NCBI GenBank assembly: GCA_016711825.1
Contig: JADJSG010000005.1
Coordinates: forward strand, 124,001-188,000
Reading direction: 5' to 3'
DNA: 64,000 nucleotides
Origin: Bacteroidota bacterium
GTDB taxonomy: Bacteria > Bacteroidota > Bacteroidia > Chitinophagales > Chitinophagaceae
Shown: in pieces, positions 44,563 to 52,818 of the stretch
Numbering within the stretch: position 1 is the stretch's first letter
Layout of the letters: each line of letters starts with the position of its first letter
Position numbers and translations under genes: made by a program
The notes under the pieces: model-generated
Told to the model about the DNA's origin: nothing
The model's database searches: none
The model's input: only the letters and a program-made list of their open reading frames with translations

Positions 44563-45837
44563 TTAATAATGACACTTCTGACACTCAAGCCCACCAATAT
44601 CACTCACTTTTACATCAGCGCGTTTGCCTTCTTTGATTTCGTCATGATATTTTTGGAAAATTGAATAGTAATTGTTGTCTGCAAATTGCACACTGGTGTT
44701 TCTGTGACAGTTTACACACCATCCCATACTCAGGTCAGCAAATTGGTATACTTCGTCCATTTCTTCAATATTACCATGGCATCGTTGACAAGCTAATTTG
44801 CCAGATACAACATGTAATGAGTGATTGAAATAAACATGGTCAGGAAGATTATGAATTTTAACCCACTCAATTGGTTTGGCTAATATAGTACCTGTGGTAT
44901 CTCTTTTGTAGTCTTTTTTAACTGGATCCCAACCTGCATATTCGTATAATTTTTGGATTTCTTTGTTTCCATCTACTTTATTGCCTTCTAAATCAACCAA
45001 TGGATGTTGGTCAACGCCTGTGTATTCATTGATTTGTTTGTGACAATTCATACAAACATTTGAAGAAGGAATCATCGCATGGCGACTTTTTTCAGCACCT
45101 GCATGGCAATATAAACAGTTGATTTGATTGATACCTGCATGCACTTTATGTGAGTAAAAGATAGGTTGCTTAGGCATGTAATTTTTTTGACGTCCCAGCT
45201 CAGAGCCTTTTGTCAACCAAATACCAAAACCCACAATAATGATAATAGCAATTAAAGCAATAACTACTTTATTTCTAAAGAAAGGAACATCTTTGGGAGA
45301 AGGTACACCCTCTCTGGCATTGGCAGAACGACTCAATACTTTATTTACGGATGTAAGTACAATCACTACAACAAGTAAAATGATGGTAAGTATTGCATAT
45401 AACAATGTATTATCAGACGATTGGGCATTGGGGTCACCTTGTGGATTAGGTGCCACTTTGGGTGCAGGAGGTGGAAGATTTACATACGTGATGATTGCAT
45501 CCATTTCCTCATTGGTCAAAGAAGGGAAAGCAGTCATGGCTGTTTTGTTCCATTTGTTATAAATATCATTGGCATATTTATCGCCACTTCCAATGAGACT
45601 TGCTGAATTTTTGATCCACTTGTAAAGCCATTCTTTACTAGGAACACGACTGTCTACTCCGTTCAGAGCGGGACCCGTAGCATCTTTATAAGGGTTATGG
45701 CAAGCGGCGCAATTTGCCTGAAATAGGGCTTTCCCGTCAGGCGCAGCCACTGCATTTAATGTTTGAAAAAACAGGAAAACTATAAGTAGTATATATCCTT
45801 TAAAATCTTTTGCCATGCGAGATAGATAACTTAACAT
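44563..45837 (-). CDS. actA: Alternative complex III subunit ActA (multiheme cytochrome c)
   Basis: 424-aa first gene of the respiratory operon. It has a signal/anchor, an N-terminal monoheme cytochrome domain (CAACH), a membrane helix (about 142-163 and again 190-210), then a class III type domain with five more heme sites: CLYCH, CMNCH, CQRCH, CVNCH and CQKCH, the last being only two residues from the stop. Six CxxCH motifs in all match the family plus its extra N-terminal cytochrome. An internal ATG at 45816 (MAKDFKGYILLIV) is an equally good start. It hands electrons to ActE or a soluble cytochrome c. Confidence 0.94.
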   Translation of the reverse strand: MLSYLSRMAKDFKGYILLIVFLFFQTLNAVAAPDGKALFQANCAACHNPYKDATGPALNGVDSRVPSKEWLYKWIKNSASLIGSGDKYANDIYNKWNKTAMTAFPSLTNEEMDAIITYVNLPPPAPKVAPNPQGDPNAQSSDNTLLYAILTIILLVVVIVLTSVNKVLSRSANAREGVPSPKDVPFFRNKVVIALIAIIIIVGFGIWLTKGSELGRQKNYMPKQPIFYSHKVHAGINQINCLYCHAGAEKSRHAMIPSSNVCMNCHKQINEYTGVDQHPLVDLEGNKVDGNKEIQKLYEYAGWDPVKKDYKRDTTGTILAKPIEWVKIHNLPDHVYFNHSLHVVSGKLACQRCHGNIEEMDEVYQFADLSMGWCVNCHRNTSVQFADNNYYSIFQKYHDEIKEGKRADVKVSDIGGLECQKCHY

Positions 45838-45859
45838 CAGTTAAATGTAATTTTGTGTT

Positions 45860-45871
45860 AAAGTTGAATGT
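45860..45871 (-). promoter_or_regulatory. Leader box ACATTCAACTTT before actA
   Basis: An exact copy of the box before actB, on the same strand, inside the predicted actA mRNA leader. A weaker copy, ACATTTAACT, touches the actA start (45848-45839). So each leader has a pair of such boxes. Confidence 0.4.
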
Positions 45872-45874
45872 GCG

Positions 45875-45882
45875 CAAATATA
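45875..45882 (-). promoter_or_regulatory. -7 element TATATTTG of the respiratory operon
   Basis: TATATTTG on the minus strand is an exact TAnnTTTG match 38 bases before the actA ATG. No clean TTTG is found upstream at about 19-22 bases, only TTTAT. It should drive the whole act-cox operon leftward. Confidence 0.5.
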
Positions 45883-46049
45883 GTAACGGAATTGTATAAT
45901 TTATAAACATTTCTTAAAAAAATCTTTTTTGCTGATTCTAAAGGGTTTCAAGGTGATTTATTTTTCAAAAAGATGATGATTTTTTTAATTTGTCATAAAA
46001 ATGTAATATTTATAGAGTATGTTCAAACTGAGTTTATATTTACAATCTT

Positions 46050-47012
46050 ATGCATTTCCTCTTACCCCTAAAATTTCCTGCCCTTAGCACCCCGATAGGA
46101 TATCAAGATATCATTTATCTGACGGGTTCTTGTTTTACTGAACATATGTCACGCTTTTTAGCAAAGGCAAAGTTCCGAATTGCTTCAAATGCACATGGCA
46201 TATTGTTTAATCCCTTCAGTGTTTGCAAATCAATTCATGATGTCATTGAGCAAAAAAGGTATACCGCCGATGAACTCTTTTGCTTAGATGAATATTGGCA
46301 CAGTTGGTATCATCATTCCGATTTTTCTGATTTAAACCAGGCAGATGTATTAACTCGTATCAACGAAACTATTGTACAACATCATGATTTGCTAAAAAAA
46401 TCAAATTTTATGATTTTGACATTAGGCTCTGCATTTGCCTATCAACATATTGAGAAAGCAATTTATGTAAACAATAATCACAGGGCCCCTCACGCTTGGT
46501 TTCAAAAAGAATTATTATCCGTTGAAGCTATGGTCTATGCCCTTCAACGAATGCAACAAGCCCTTCATACTTTTAATCCGGATTGTAAAATCATATTTAC
46601 AATCAGCCCAGTTAGACATAGTCGCGATGGCGTAATCGAGAATAATCGTAGTAAAGCAAGATTGATAGAAGCAGTGCATCAAATGAAAGATTGTTATTAT
46701 TTTCCAGCTTATGAAATTGTGATTGATGAGTTACGCGATTATCGGTTTTATGATGCTGATTTAGTACATCCCAACTATGCTGCCACTCAATATGTTTGGG
46801 AAAAATTTTTAACCCATTGTATTGATGCTAATTGCCATGAAACCATTCAAGAGATGGATGAACTTTCAAAAGCATTACATCATAAACCTAAAAACGCCTC
46901 TAGTAAAGCACATCAACAATTTCTTCGCCAATTTTATCAAAAGACATTGGCTTTGAAAAGTCGTTTTCCTTATCTTGATTTTGAACAAGAACTCGCCTAT
47001 TTTATTGAATAG
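46050..47012 (+). CDS. GSCFA domain protein
   Basis: 320-aa cytoplasmic protein of the GSCFA family, related to GDSL/SGNH hydrolases. The naming motif appears as LTGSCFTEHMSRFL (about 26-39); the block MILTLGSAFAYQH (about 127-139), the FTISPVRHSRDG strand (about 187-198) and the YDADLVHPNYAATQYVWEKF end (about 231-250) match the family. Substrate unknown; some relatives act on envelope sugars. Divergent from actA with 212 bases between them. Confidence 0.85.
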   Translation: MHFLLPLKFPALSTPIGYQDIIYLTGSCFTEHMSRFLAKAKFRIASNAHGILFNPFSVCKSIHDVIEQKRYTADELFCLDEYWHSWYHHSDFSDLNQADVLTRINETIVQHHDLLKKSNFMILTLGSAFAYQHIEKAIYVNNNHRAPHAWFQKELLSVEAMVYALQRMQQALHTFNPDCKIIFTISPVRHSRDGVIENNRSKARLIEAVHQMKDCYYFPAYEIVIDELRDYRFYDADLVHPNYAATQYVWEKFLTHCIDANCHETIQEMDELSKALHHKPKNASSKAHQQFLRQFYQKTLALKSRFPYLDFEQELAYFIE

Positions 47013-47057
47013 TTTTGCTTACAAGCAATGTTAACCCGTTTAAGGTGTAAAAAAATT

Positions 47058-47076
47058 ATATAGATAATATCTATAT
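47058..47076. promoter_or_regulatory. 19-bp palindrome upstream of catalase
   Basis: ATATAGATAATATCTATAT is a perfect palindrome around a central A, 40 bases before a TACATTTG -7 element (47118-47125). A second TATAGATATA follows at about 47091. A Fur/PerR-type or other dimeric repressor site is possible; the bases do not match the classical PerR box closely. Confidence 0.45.
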
Positions 47077-47117
47077 TATTTTTAACTATATATAGATATA
47101 ACTTAAAACTTAAACAT

Positions 47118-47125
47118 TACATTTG
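47118..47125 (+). promoter_or_regulatory. -7 element TACATTTG of katA
   Basis: Exact TAnnTTTG match 39 bases before the catalase ATG. A -33 TTTG is missing, which fits a promoter that needs an activator or is under tight control. Confidence 0.45.
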
Positions 47126-47163
47126 TCCAACATTTTATAAATCAAAAAATTAATAGCACAAAA

Positions 47164-48654
47164 ATGGAAAAGAAAAAACTAACCTCTGCAAGCGGTATAC
47201 CGTATGCTGAAAATGAAAACTCAATGAGCATAGGCGAAAGAGGGCCCTTGTTATTGCAAGATTTTATATTGCATGAAAAGATGGCGCATTTTAATCGGGA
47301 AAGAATTCCTGAGAGAGTGGTACATGCTAAAGGAACCGGCGCATTTGGTACCCTTACCGTGACGAATGACATCACCAAATATACCAAAGCGGCTATTTTC
47401 AGCAAAGTGGGTAATACCTGTAGAATATTAATTCGTTTTTCAACTGTTGGTGGCGAAAAAGGAAGTGCAGATAGCGAACGTGACCCCAGAGGGTTTGCAA
47501 TTAAATTTTATACTGAAGATGGTAATTGGGATTTAGTAGGCAACAATACCCCCGTATTTTTTATCAAGGACCCTAAAAAGTTTGGCGATTTTATTCATAC
47601 CCAAAAGCGTGAACCTAAATCAAATCTAAAAAGCCCAACGATGATGTGGGATTTTTGGAGTTTAAACCCTGAAAGTTTACATCAAGTGATGATATTGATG
47701 AGTGATAGAGGCACCCCTGCTTCCTATCGATTTATGCATGGATTTGGGAGTCATACCTTTTCGATGATCAATGATAAAAATGAAAAAGTATGGGTGAAAT
47801 TTCATTTTAAATCAGCCCAAGGCATCAAAAATTTTAATGGCCCAGATGCTGCTGCCATGCGAGGTATTGATCCTGATCAAGCACAACGCGATATGGTAGA
47901 AGCGATTGAAAGAAAAGAATTTCCAAAATGGAATATGAAGATACAAGTGATGACACAGGACCAAGCTAAATCATTTCCTTACAATCCATTTGACTTAACC
48001 AAGGTATGGCCTCATGGTGACTTCCCATTAATTGATGTCGGTGTACTAGAATTGAATGAAGTTCCAGTCAATTATTTTGCGCAAGTAGAACAAGCTGCCT
48101 TTGCACCCGCACATGTTGTAAATGGTATCAGTTATTCACCCGACAAAATGTTGCAAGGAAGATTGCTTTCTTACCCTGATGCACATCGTTACAGATTAGG
48201 TGGCAATTATGAACAAATACCCGTAAACCGATGTCCTTACCAAACCAACAATTACCAGCGTGATGGTTTGATGGCTGTGAATGGTAATGGCGAAGATGCA
48301 CCTAATTATTTTCCCAATAGTTTTGACAATATAGAAGCAGATCAAAGCTATAAAGAACCTGCCATGCAACTTGACAGTATGGTAGCTGACTGGTATGACC
48401 GAAATGGTGCAAACGATCATGACCATTATACACAACCTGGTATTTTATATCGAAAAGTAATGACTGACGAAGAAAAGAAAAATACAGTTGCCAATATTGT
48501 TGGTGCTATGAGTGGTATATCAGGACCTAAAAAAGATGAAATCATCAATCGTCAATTGTGTCATTTTTTCCGTGCTGATATTGGCTTAGGTATGTCTATA
48601 GCGCAAGGCTTAGGGGTTACTATTGACGAAAAAACGATGGAACATAGCAAATAA
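47164..48654 (+). CDS. katA: Catalase (heme, small-subunit type)
   Basis: 496-aa monofunctional heme catalase that turns hydrogen peroxide into water and oxygen. Catalytic His is in RVVHAKGTGAFG (about 58-69), Asn in LVGNNTPVFFIKD (about 125-137), and the heme-ligand Tyr in GRLLSYPDAHRYRLG (about 334-348). It has the length of the small-subunit clade and no extra C-terminal flavodoxin-like domain. It does not have an ankyrin partner next to it. A strong terminator follows. Confidence 0.96.
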   Translation: MEKKKLTSASGIPYAENENSMSIGERGPLLLQDFILHEKMAHFNRERIPERVVHAKGTGAFGTLTVTNDITKYTKAAIFSKVGNTCRILIRFSTVGGEKGSADSERDPRGFAIKFYTEDGNWDLVGNNTPVFFIKDPKKFGDFIHTQKREPKSNLKSPTMMWDFWSLNPESLHQVMILMSDRGTPASYRFMHGFGSHTFSMINDKNEKVWVKFHFKSAQGIKNFNGPDAAAMRGIDPDQAQRDMVEAIERKEFPKWNMKIQVMTQDQAKSFPYNPFDLTKVWPHGDFPLIDVGVLELNEVPVNYFAQVEQAAFAPAHVVNGISYSPDKMLQGRLLSYPDAHRYRLGGNYEQIPVNRCPYQTNNYQRDGLMAVNGNGEDAPNYFPNSFDNIEADQSYKEPAMQLDSMVADWYDRNGANDHDHYTQPGILYRKVMTDEEKKNTVANIVGAMSGISGPKKDEIINRQLCHFFRADIGLGMSIAQGLGVTIDEKTMEHSK

Positions 48655-48686
48655 TCTTCCTGGTATTTTGCTAAACAAATAATGAT

Positions 48687-48720
48687 AAAAAAAGCTGCAC
48701 TCTTGATGTGCAGCTTTTTT
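48687..48720. terminator. Rho-independent terminator after katA
   Basis: GCTGCAC (48694-48700) pairs with GTGCAGC (48708-48714) around a seven-base loop, with A before and T after. Works in both directions, between catalase and the convergent feoA. Confidence 0.92.
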
Positions 48721-48921
48721 AGTATTATGTAAAGGTGTTTTCTCCAATATATTCGTAATGAACAATGTGGAATAAGGACTTAGTAACCTGAAATGCAGTA
48801 GAAGCGAAAGGCGCAGGCAATTTATAGGTTTCCAGTTTTAAAATATGATGCAAAGTTAAGCAACTAACAGGGCCTCATGGGAAATAGCTAAAATGTGTTT
48901 ATTACAACAAAATCAGATGAA

Positions 48922-49161
48922 TTATTCCATGATTTCAACCATGATATTATCAGCTTCTGCTTTGCGTAAACTTAATTGATACCCTGCTACATTAATAGCA
49001 ATCGGGTCACCAAAGGGTGCAGTCAGTTCCACAGATATTTCTTCTTCAGGTATACAACCCATCTCCAGTAATTTTACATACAATTCGGTTTCTCCGAAAC
49101 TTTTAATAATGGCTCTTTGCTTAAATGGAAGTTGGGTCAGTTTTATTAATTTATTATTCAT
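48922..49161 (-). CDS. feoA: FeoA family protein
   Basis: 79-aa SH3-like FeoA protein, a cytoplasmic helper of the ferrous iron transporter FeoB. The whole protein is one domain (LPFKQRAIIKSFGETELYVKLLEMGCIPEEEISVE, then GDPIAINVAGYQLSLRKAEADNIMVE). Its ATG shares one base with the hutH stop (TGATG), so translation is coupled to a histidine lyase gene, not to feoB, which does not appear in the window. Confidence 0.9.
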   Translation of the reverse strand: MNNKLIKLTQLPFKQRAIIKSFGETELYVKLLEMGCIPEEEISVELTAPFGDPIAINVAGYQLSLRKAEADNIMVEIME

Positions 49162-50627
49162 CAGTCTATTTTATATTCATTCATAAATGCAATGCTTGCC
49201 ATCATATCATCATGTATGATGCGGTCTTTATCAATAAAAGGTACGCTGTTTCGATAAGCTGTTAAAAGCTTTTCTATCTTCTCTGATGATTTTTTGGGTC
49301 TTCTAAACGCAATGGCCTGGGCTGCGTTTAATAATTCAATGGCCAAAACCATTTCTGTATTGTTGACCACTTCGTATAATTTAGTTGCTGCATTGGCTCC
49401 CATACTCACATGATCTTCTTGTCCATTGCTACTGACAATGCTGTCAACACTTGCTGGCATACAAAGCTGCTTATTTTTACTTACAATGCTTGCAGCGGTG
49501 TATTGTGCAATCATGAGACCACTTTCAAGACCTGCGCTTTGTATTAGAAAGGGTGGTAAGCCACGCTGTCCACTAATTAAAAGATAAGTTCGTCGTTCAG
49601 AAATATTGGCTAACTCTGCCGTTGCAATCGCGAGATAATCTAAATTAATGGCTAAAGGCTGACCATGAAAGTTACCACCACTCAATATCAAATCATCATC
49701 TGGAAACACAAGTGGATTATCTGTAACCGCATTAATCTCCTGGGTTACAATTTTTTCAACATGCATCACCGCATCACGAGTAGCCCCGTGTACTTGCGGT
49801 ATACATCTGAAACTATAAGGGTCTTGTATTTGTGTTTTAGGACTGTTTGCCATTTCACTTCCTGCTAAAATAGCAAGCATATTTTTTGCGACTGCAATTT
49901 GACCTTCATGATTTCGGATGGTATGAATTTGTGAGGTAAAAGGCTCCAGGGTGGCATCATAGCCTTCAAATGATATCGCAGCAATGAGGTCAGCCCATGC
50001 CATGAGCTTTTTAATTTTCAATACACACCATACTGCATAGCTACTCATAAATTGAGTCCCATTGAGTAAGGCAAGTCCTTCTTTTGACTGTAATGTTAAG
50101 GGGGGAAATTCTAGTTGTGCAGCATCTTTTTTGACCCCCTGATGATAAACCATCCCTTTACCCAAGATGGGTAAACTTAAATGAGCCAGAGGTGCCAAAT
50201 CGCCACTGGCGCCCAGTGAGCCCAGTTGATATACCACAGGTAAAATATCTTGATTATAGAAAGCGATTAATCGTTCTACCACCTTTAAACTAATTCCACT
50301 ATGTCCATAAACAAAATTTTGAATTTTTAGCAAAAGCATGAGTTTTACAATATGCGGTGGTACCTCCTGACCTAAACCGCAGGCATGACTTAATACCAGA
50401 TTTTCTTGTAACTGTTCGATGTCTTCATTTGAAATTTTCACATTGCACAATGCGCCAAAACCCGTATTGATACCATAATACGTTTTGTTTACATCCTGCA
50501 TTTTACGGTCAAGAAAATCACGACATTTTTGAATATTTATTTGACTACGCTCATCTAATGTAATGGATTGGGTGAGCACCTGGGCAATATCAGTAAGGGT
50601 TAGTACTTCAGTGTTTAAAGAATACAA
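49161..50627 (-). CDS. hutH: Histidine ammonia-lyase (aromatic amino acid lyase)
   Basis: 488-aa lyase that releases ammonia from histidine, giving urocanate. The self-made MIO cofactor comes from A140-S141-G142 (GSLGASGDLAPLAH), and the catalytic Tyr is Y51 (YYGINTGFG). The SHACG segment (80-84) after NLVL fits the histidine rather than tyrosine branch, where a different residue pair is found. The rest of the hut pathway (hutU, hutI, ftcD) is not near. Coupled to feoA downstream. Confidence 0.93.
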   Translation of the reverse strand: MYSLNTEVLTLTDIAQVLTQSITLDERSQINIQKCRDFLDRKMQDVNKTYYGINTGFGALCNVKISNEDIEQLQENLVLSHACGLGQEVPPHIVKLMLLLKIQNFVYGHSGISLKVVERLIAFYNQDILPVVYQLGSLGASGDLAPLAHLSLPILGKGMVYHQGVKKDAAQLEFPPLTLQSKEGLALLNGTQFMSSYAVWCVLKIKKLMAWADLIAAISFEGYDATLEPFTSQIHTIRNHEGQIAVAKNMLAILAGSEMANSPKTQIQDPYSFRCIPQVHGATRDAVMHVEKIVTQEINAVTDNPLVFPDDDLILSGGNFHGQPLAINLDYLAIATAELANISERRTYLLISGQRGLPPFLIQSAGLESGLMIAQYTAASIVSKNKQLCMPASVDSIVSSNGQEDHVSMGANAATKLYEVVNNTEMVLAIELLNAAQAIAFRRPKKSSEKIEKLLTAYRNSVPFIDKDRIIHDDMMASIAFMNEYKID

Positions 50628-50697
50628 ATCATATAAATTTTAGAACCGCGAATATACAAACTTCTAAAATAATGCCTTATGAACTTGTTTGCCTTTG

Positions 50698-51504
50698 CTA
50701 AATCGCCAAATTGAGTTGTAAGGTATAAAAGACATTCACAGCCTTGCCATTCATCATGCCAGGCTTCCATTGTGGCATACTTTTAAGTATTCTTTTTAAA
50801 TCATTTTCTAAGGCTAATGGTGGGGTGGTATATTCCTTATCAAATAGGATTTGAGTAATTTTACCGTTTGCAAGCACTATAAACTGAATATTAAAGCTCC
50901 CTAAGTATCGCTTGCCCTGGTTATTAAACTTGATATTTTTTTTGATATATTGAACAATGGCTGCTTTACCCCCTCTAAAACTGGGCATTTCATCGGTATT
51001 TTCATATACATCAATCAGCATATTTTTATTGGCAGTTTGTACCATTACCCCTTTGCTTAATCGATTATGATTTTCGTTTTTTACAGTAAAGTAATATTTA
51101 AATGTGCCATCAGGCAATTCCATCAATAAGGTATCCACCATGCAATCACATTCAGGATAAATGGAATAAAAAGTAGTAACGGTTCCATTATCATTGGTCA
51201 TTTTTTGCATTTCACTTGCTTCTATTGCTTCTTTATTTTTGAAGACCCAATCATTATTTTTTGTTTCAGCTATACAATAAAGCATCACGGTCTCTTTATC
51301 GTTGATCATCACAGACAAGGTATCTAATTGTTTACCCTTGGCGTCTGGTATTTGCGGGTAATAAATCTTTGTTTTCCCATCCTGCATTTTTAAAGTATAT
51401 GAACCGTCAGTATTAAATTGAGCAAAAGAAACAAAGGGGAATGATAATAAAAATGTAATCAGCATAATAAAAAATAGACTGAAATGAGCATGTTGTTTGG
51501 TCAT
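50698..51504 (-). CDS. Periplasmic TonB C-terminal domain protein
   Basis: 268-aa exported protein with a signal peptide (about 11-29, ending SFAQ) rather than the membrane anchor and proline-rich linker of a true TonB. The C-terminal about 95 residues are a TonB_C domain (MPSFRGGKAAIVQYIKKNIKF, GSFNIQFIVLANGKI, MPQWKPGMMNGKAVNVFYTLQLN). The N-terminal half has MORN-like phrases (DGSYTLKMQDGKTKIYYP and LMELPDGTFKYYF). It lies 237 bases downstream of the M56 peptidase in the same direction; such pairs are common. Energising receptors seems unlikely without an anchor. Confidence 0.8.
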   Translation of the reverse strand: MTKQHAHFSLFFIMLITFLLSFPFVSFAQFNTDGSYTLKMQDGKTKIYYPQIPDAKGKQLDTLSVMINDKETVMLYCIAETKNNDWVFKNKEAIEASEMQKMTNDNGTVTTFYSIYPECDCMVDTLLMELPDGTFKYYFTVKNENHNRLSKGVMVQTANKNMLIDVYENTDEMPSFRGGKAAIVQYIKKNIKFNNQGKRYLGSFNIQFIVLANGKITQILFDKEYTTPPLALENDLKRILKSMPQWKPGMMNGKAVNVFYTLQLNLAI

Positions 51505-51741
51505 GTGTGTTCGATTATATATTCAAATTTACGAAATTATTTCAATACCAATAGGAGTACATTCATGATTAATTCTTTACAGTCATTTTATGCTTAAATA
51601 CCAAGTTATACTAATTGTACTTAATTCACAGTTTGAAAAAGATCGGTATATGCTTACTCACTTTGCATATAAACAAGTCCCAATTTGAGTATTATGAATG
51701 TATTGTTGGTATTCGTTATTTTTTGGGGTACCTTTTTTAAA

Positions 51742-52608
51742 TTATTTTAAATCACTCTGTAACACCAACATGAGTATACTACACATTAAAATGACAAGTA
51801 CCACCAACACTTGCAGGCCAATAGAATGATATGATTTTTTATTGAGCATGTCAATCCTCTTCTGTATAGGTTGATAAAAAAAGTGATTGACTAATCGTGT
51901 GGGTGATAATCCACTTTTACTTTTCAGTAAATAATCTTGACAATAATCGACAGTATTGATTTCCAAAGTTACCAATTCATCTGCTTCATACACATGGTTC
52001 CAATCAAGTTCCTTGTGGTAAAGATATACAAAGGGATTCATCCAACAGAAAGCCTGTAAAAAAGAAAATAATATTTTGTCGCGGCTGTGCAGTTTGTTTA
52101 CATGAGCCTTTTCATGGAGCAGGATCACATGAAGCATGCTACTCTTTTTATATTGGCTTGGTATATAAATTCGTTTGAAGTATGAAAATGGCGATTCGAT
52201 ATGTTCACTAAAATAGACGGGTTGTTCCGCTATCGTTTCATAAACTGCACTTTGTTGTATACGACGAATCACTACAAATCCCAGTACGATACGAAGCAAG
52301 CCCCATAATAAGCCAAGCATATAAAATCCGAAAATGATTTTTCCATAATACTGGGTTGTTTTATTGAGTTGATTTGCTAAAACATCTATGACATTTAAAA
52401 CATCAGAAAACATTCCATTATGTAGCATACTTGCCAGCATGGGACCAAAGGAAAATCCGTTTAACAAAGGCAACAATATAGAGAGTAGTATCGTAAATAC
52501 AAGGTATAAGCGATTCCACCGAAGTGATTTGTTATTTTTTAAAAACAATGCATACATACCATAAAATACACCAAGCAAAATCACTGTTTTTATAAAATAG
52601 AGTATCAT
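51742..52608 (-). CDS. M56 (BlaR1-type) membrane metallopeptidase
   Basis: 288-aa M56 peptidase with four membrane helices (about 3-22, 35-51, 90-112 and 262-284) and a cytoplasmic zinc site HEKAH (165-169) with the third ligand Glu in YEADELV (about 210). No extracellular sensor or TonB domain is attached. Family members cleave the BlaI/MecI repressor, but none is encoded beside it (150 bases of non-coding DNA lie upstream). I start at 52608 (MILYFIKTVILLG); an ATG at 52668 only adds a second hydrophobic stretch. Confidence 0.85.
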   Translation of the reverse strand: MILYFIKTVILLGVFYGMYALFLKNNKSLRWNRLYLVFTILLSILLPLLNGFSFGPMLASMLHNGMFSDVLNVIDVLANQLNKTTQYYGKIIFGFYMLGLLWGLLRIVLGFVVIRRIQQSAVYETIAEQPVYFSEHIESPFSYFKRIYIPSQYKKSSMLHVILLHEKAHVNKLHSRDKILFSFLQAFCWMNPFVYLYHKELDWNHVYEADELVTLEINTVDYCQDYLLKSKSGLSPTRLVNHFFYQPIQKRIDMLNKKSYHSIGLQVLVVLVILMCSILMLVLQSDLK

Positions 52609-52818
52609 GAAAATCAGATTAAAAAGAAAGCAAGGTAGGCTAAGAAACTGAATGTTACAAAGGGCCATTAATCAATCAATGAAAACGTTTCAAATATTGA
52701 CCAAAGTATTCCAACTGCATGATGCCCAGCATCTATTGTTGACTCTCTCTTTATGGTAAAAAAAACATAATTTCCTAAGGATTTAAAAAATGATCCTTCT
52801 GTAAAATGTCAAAAAAAA

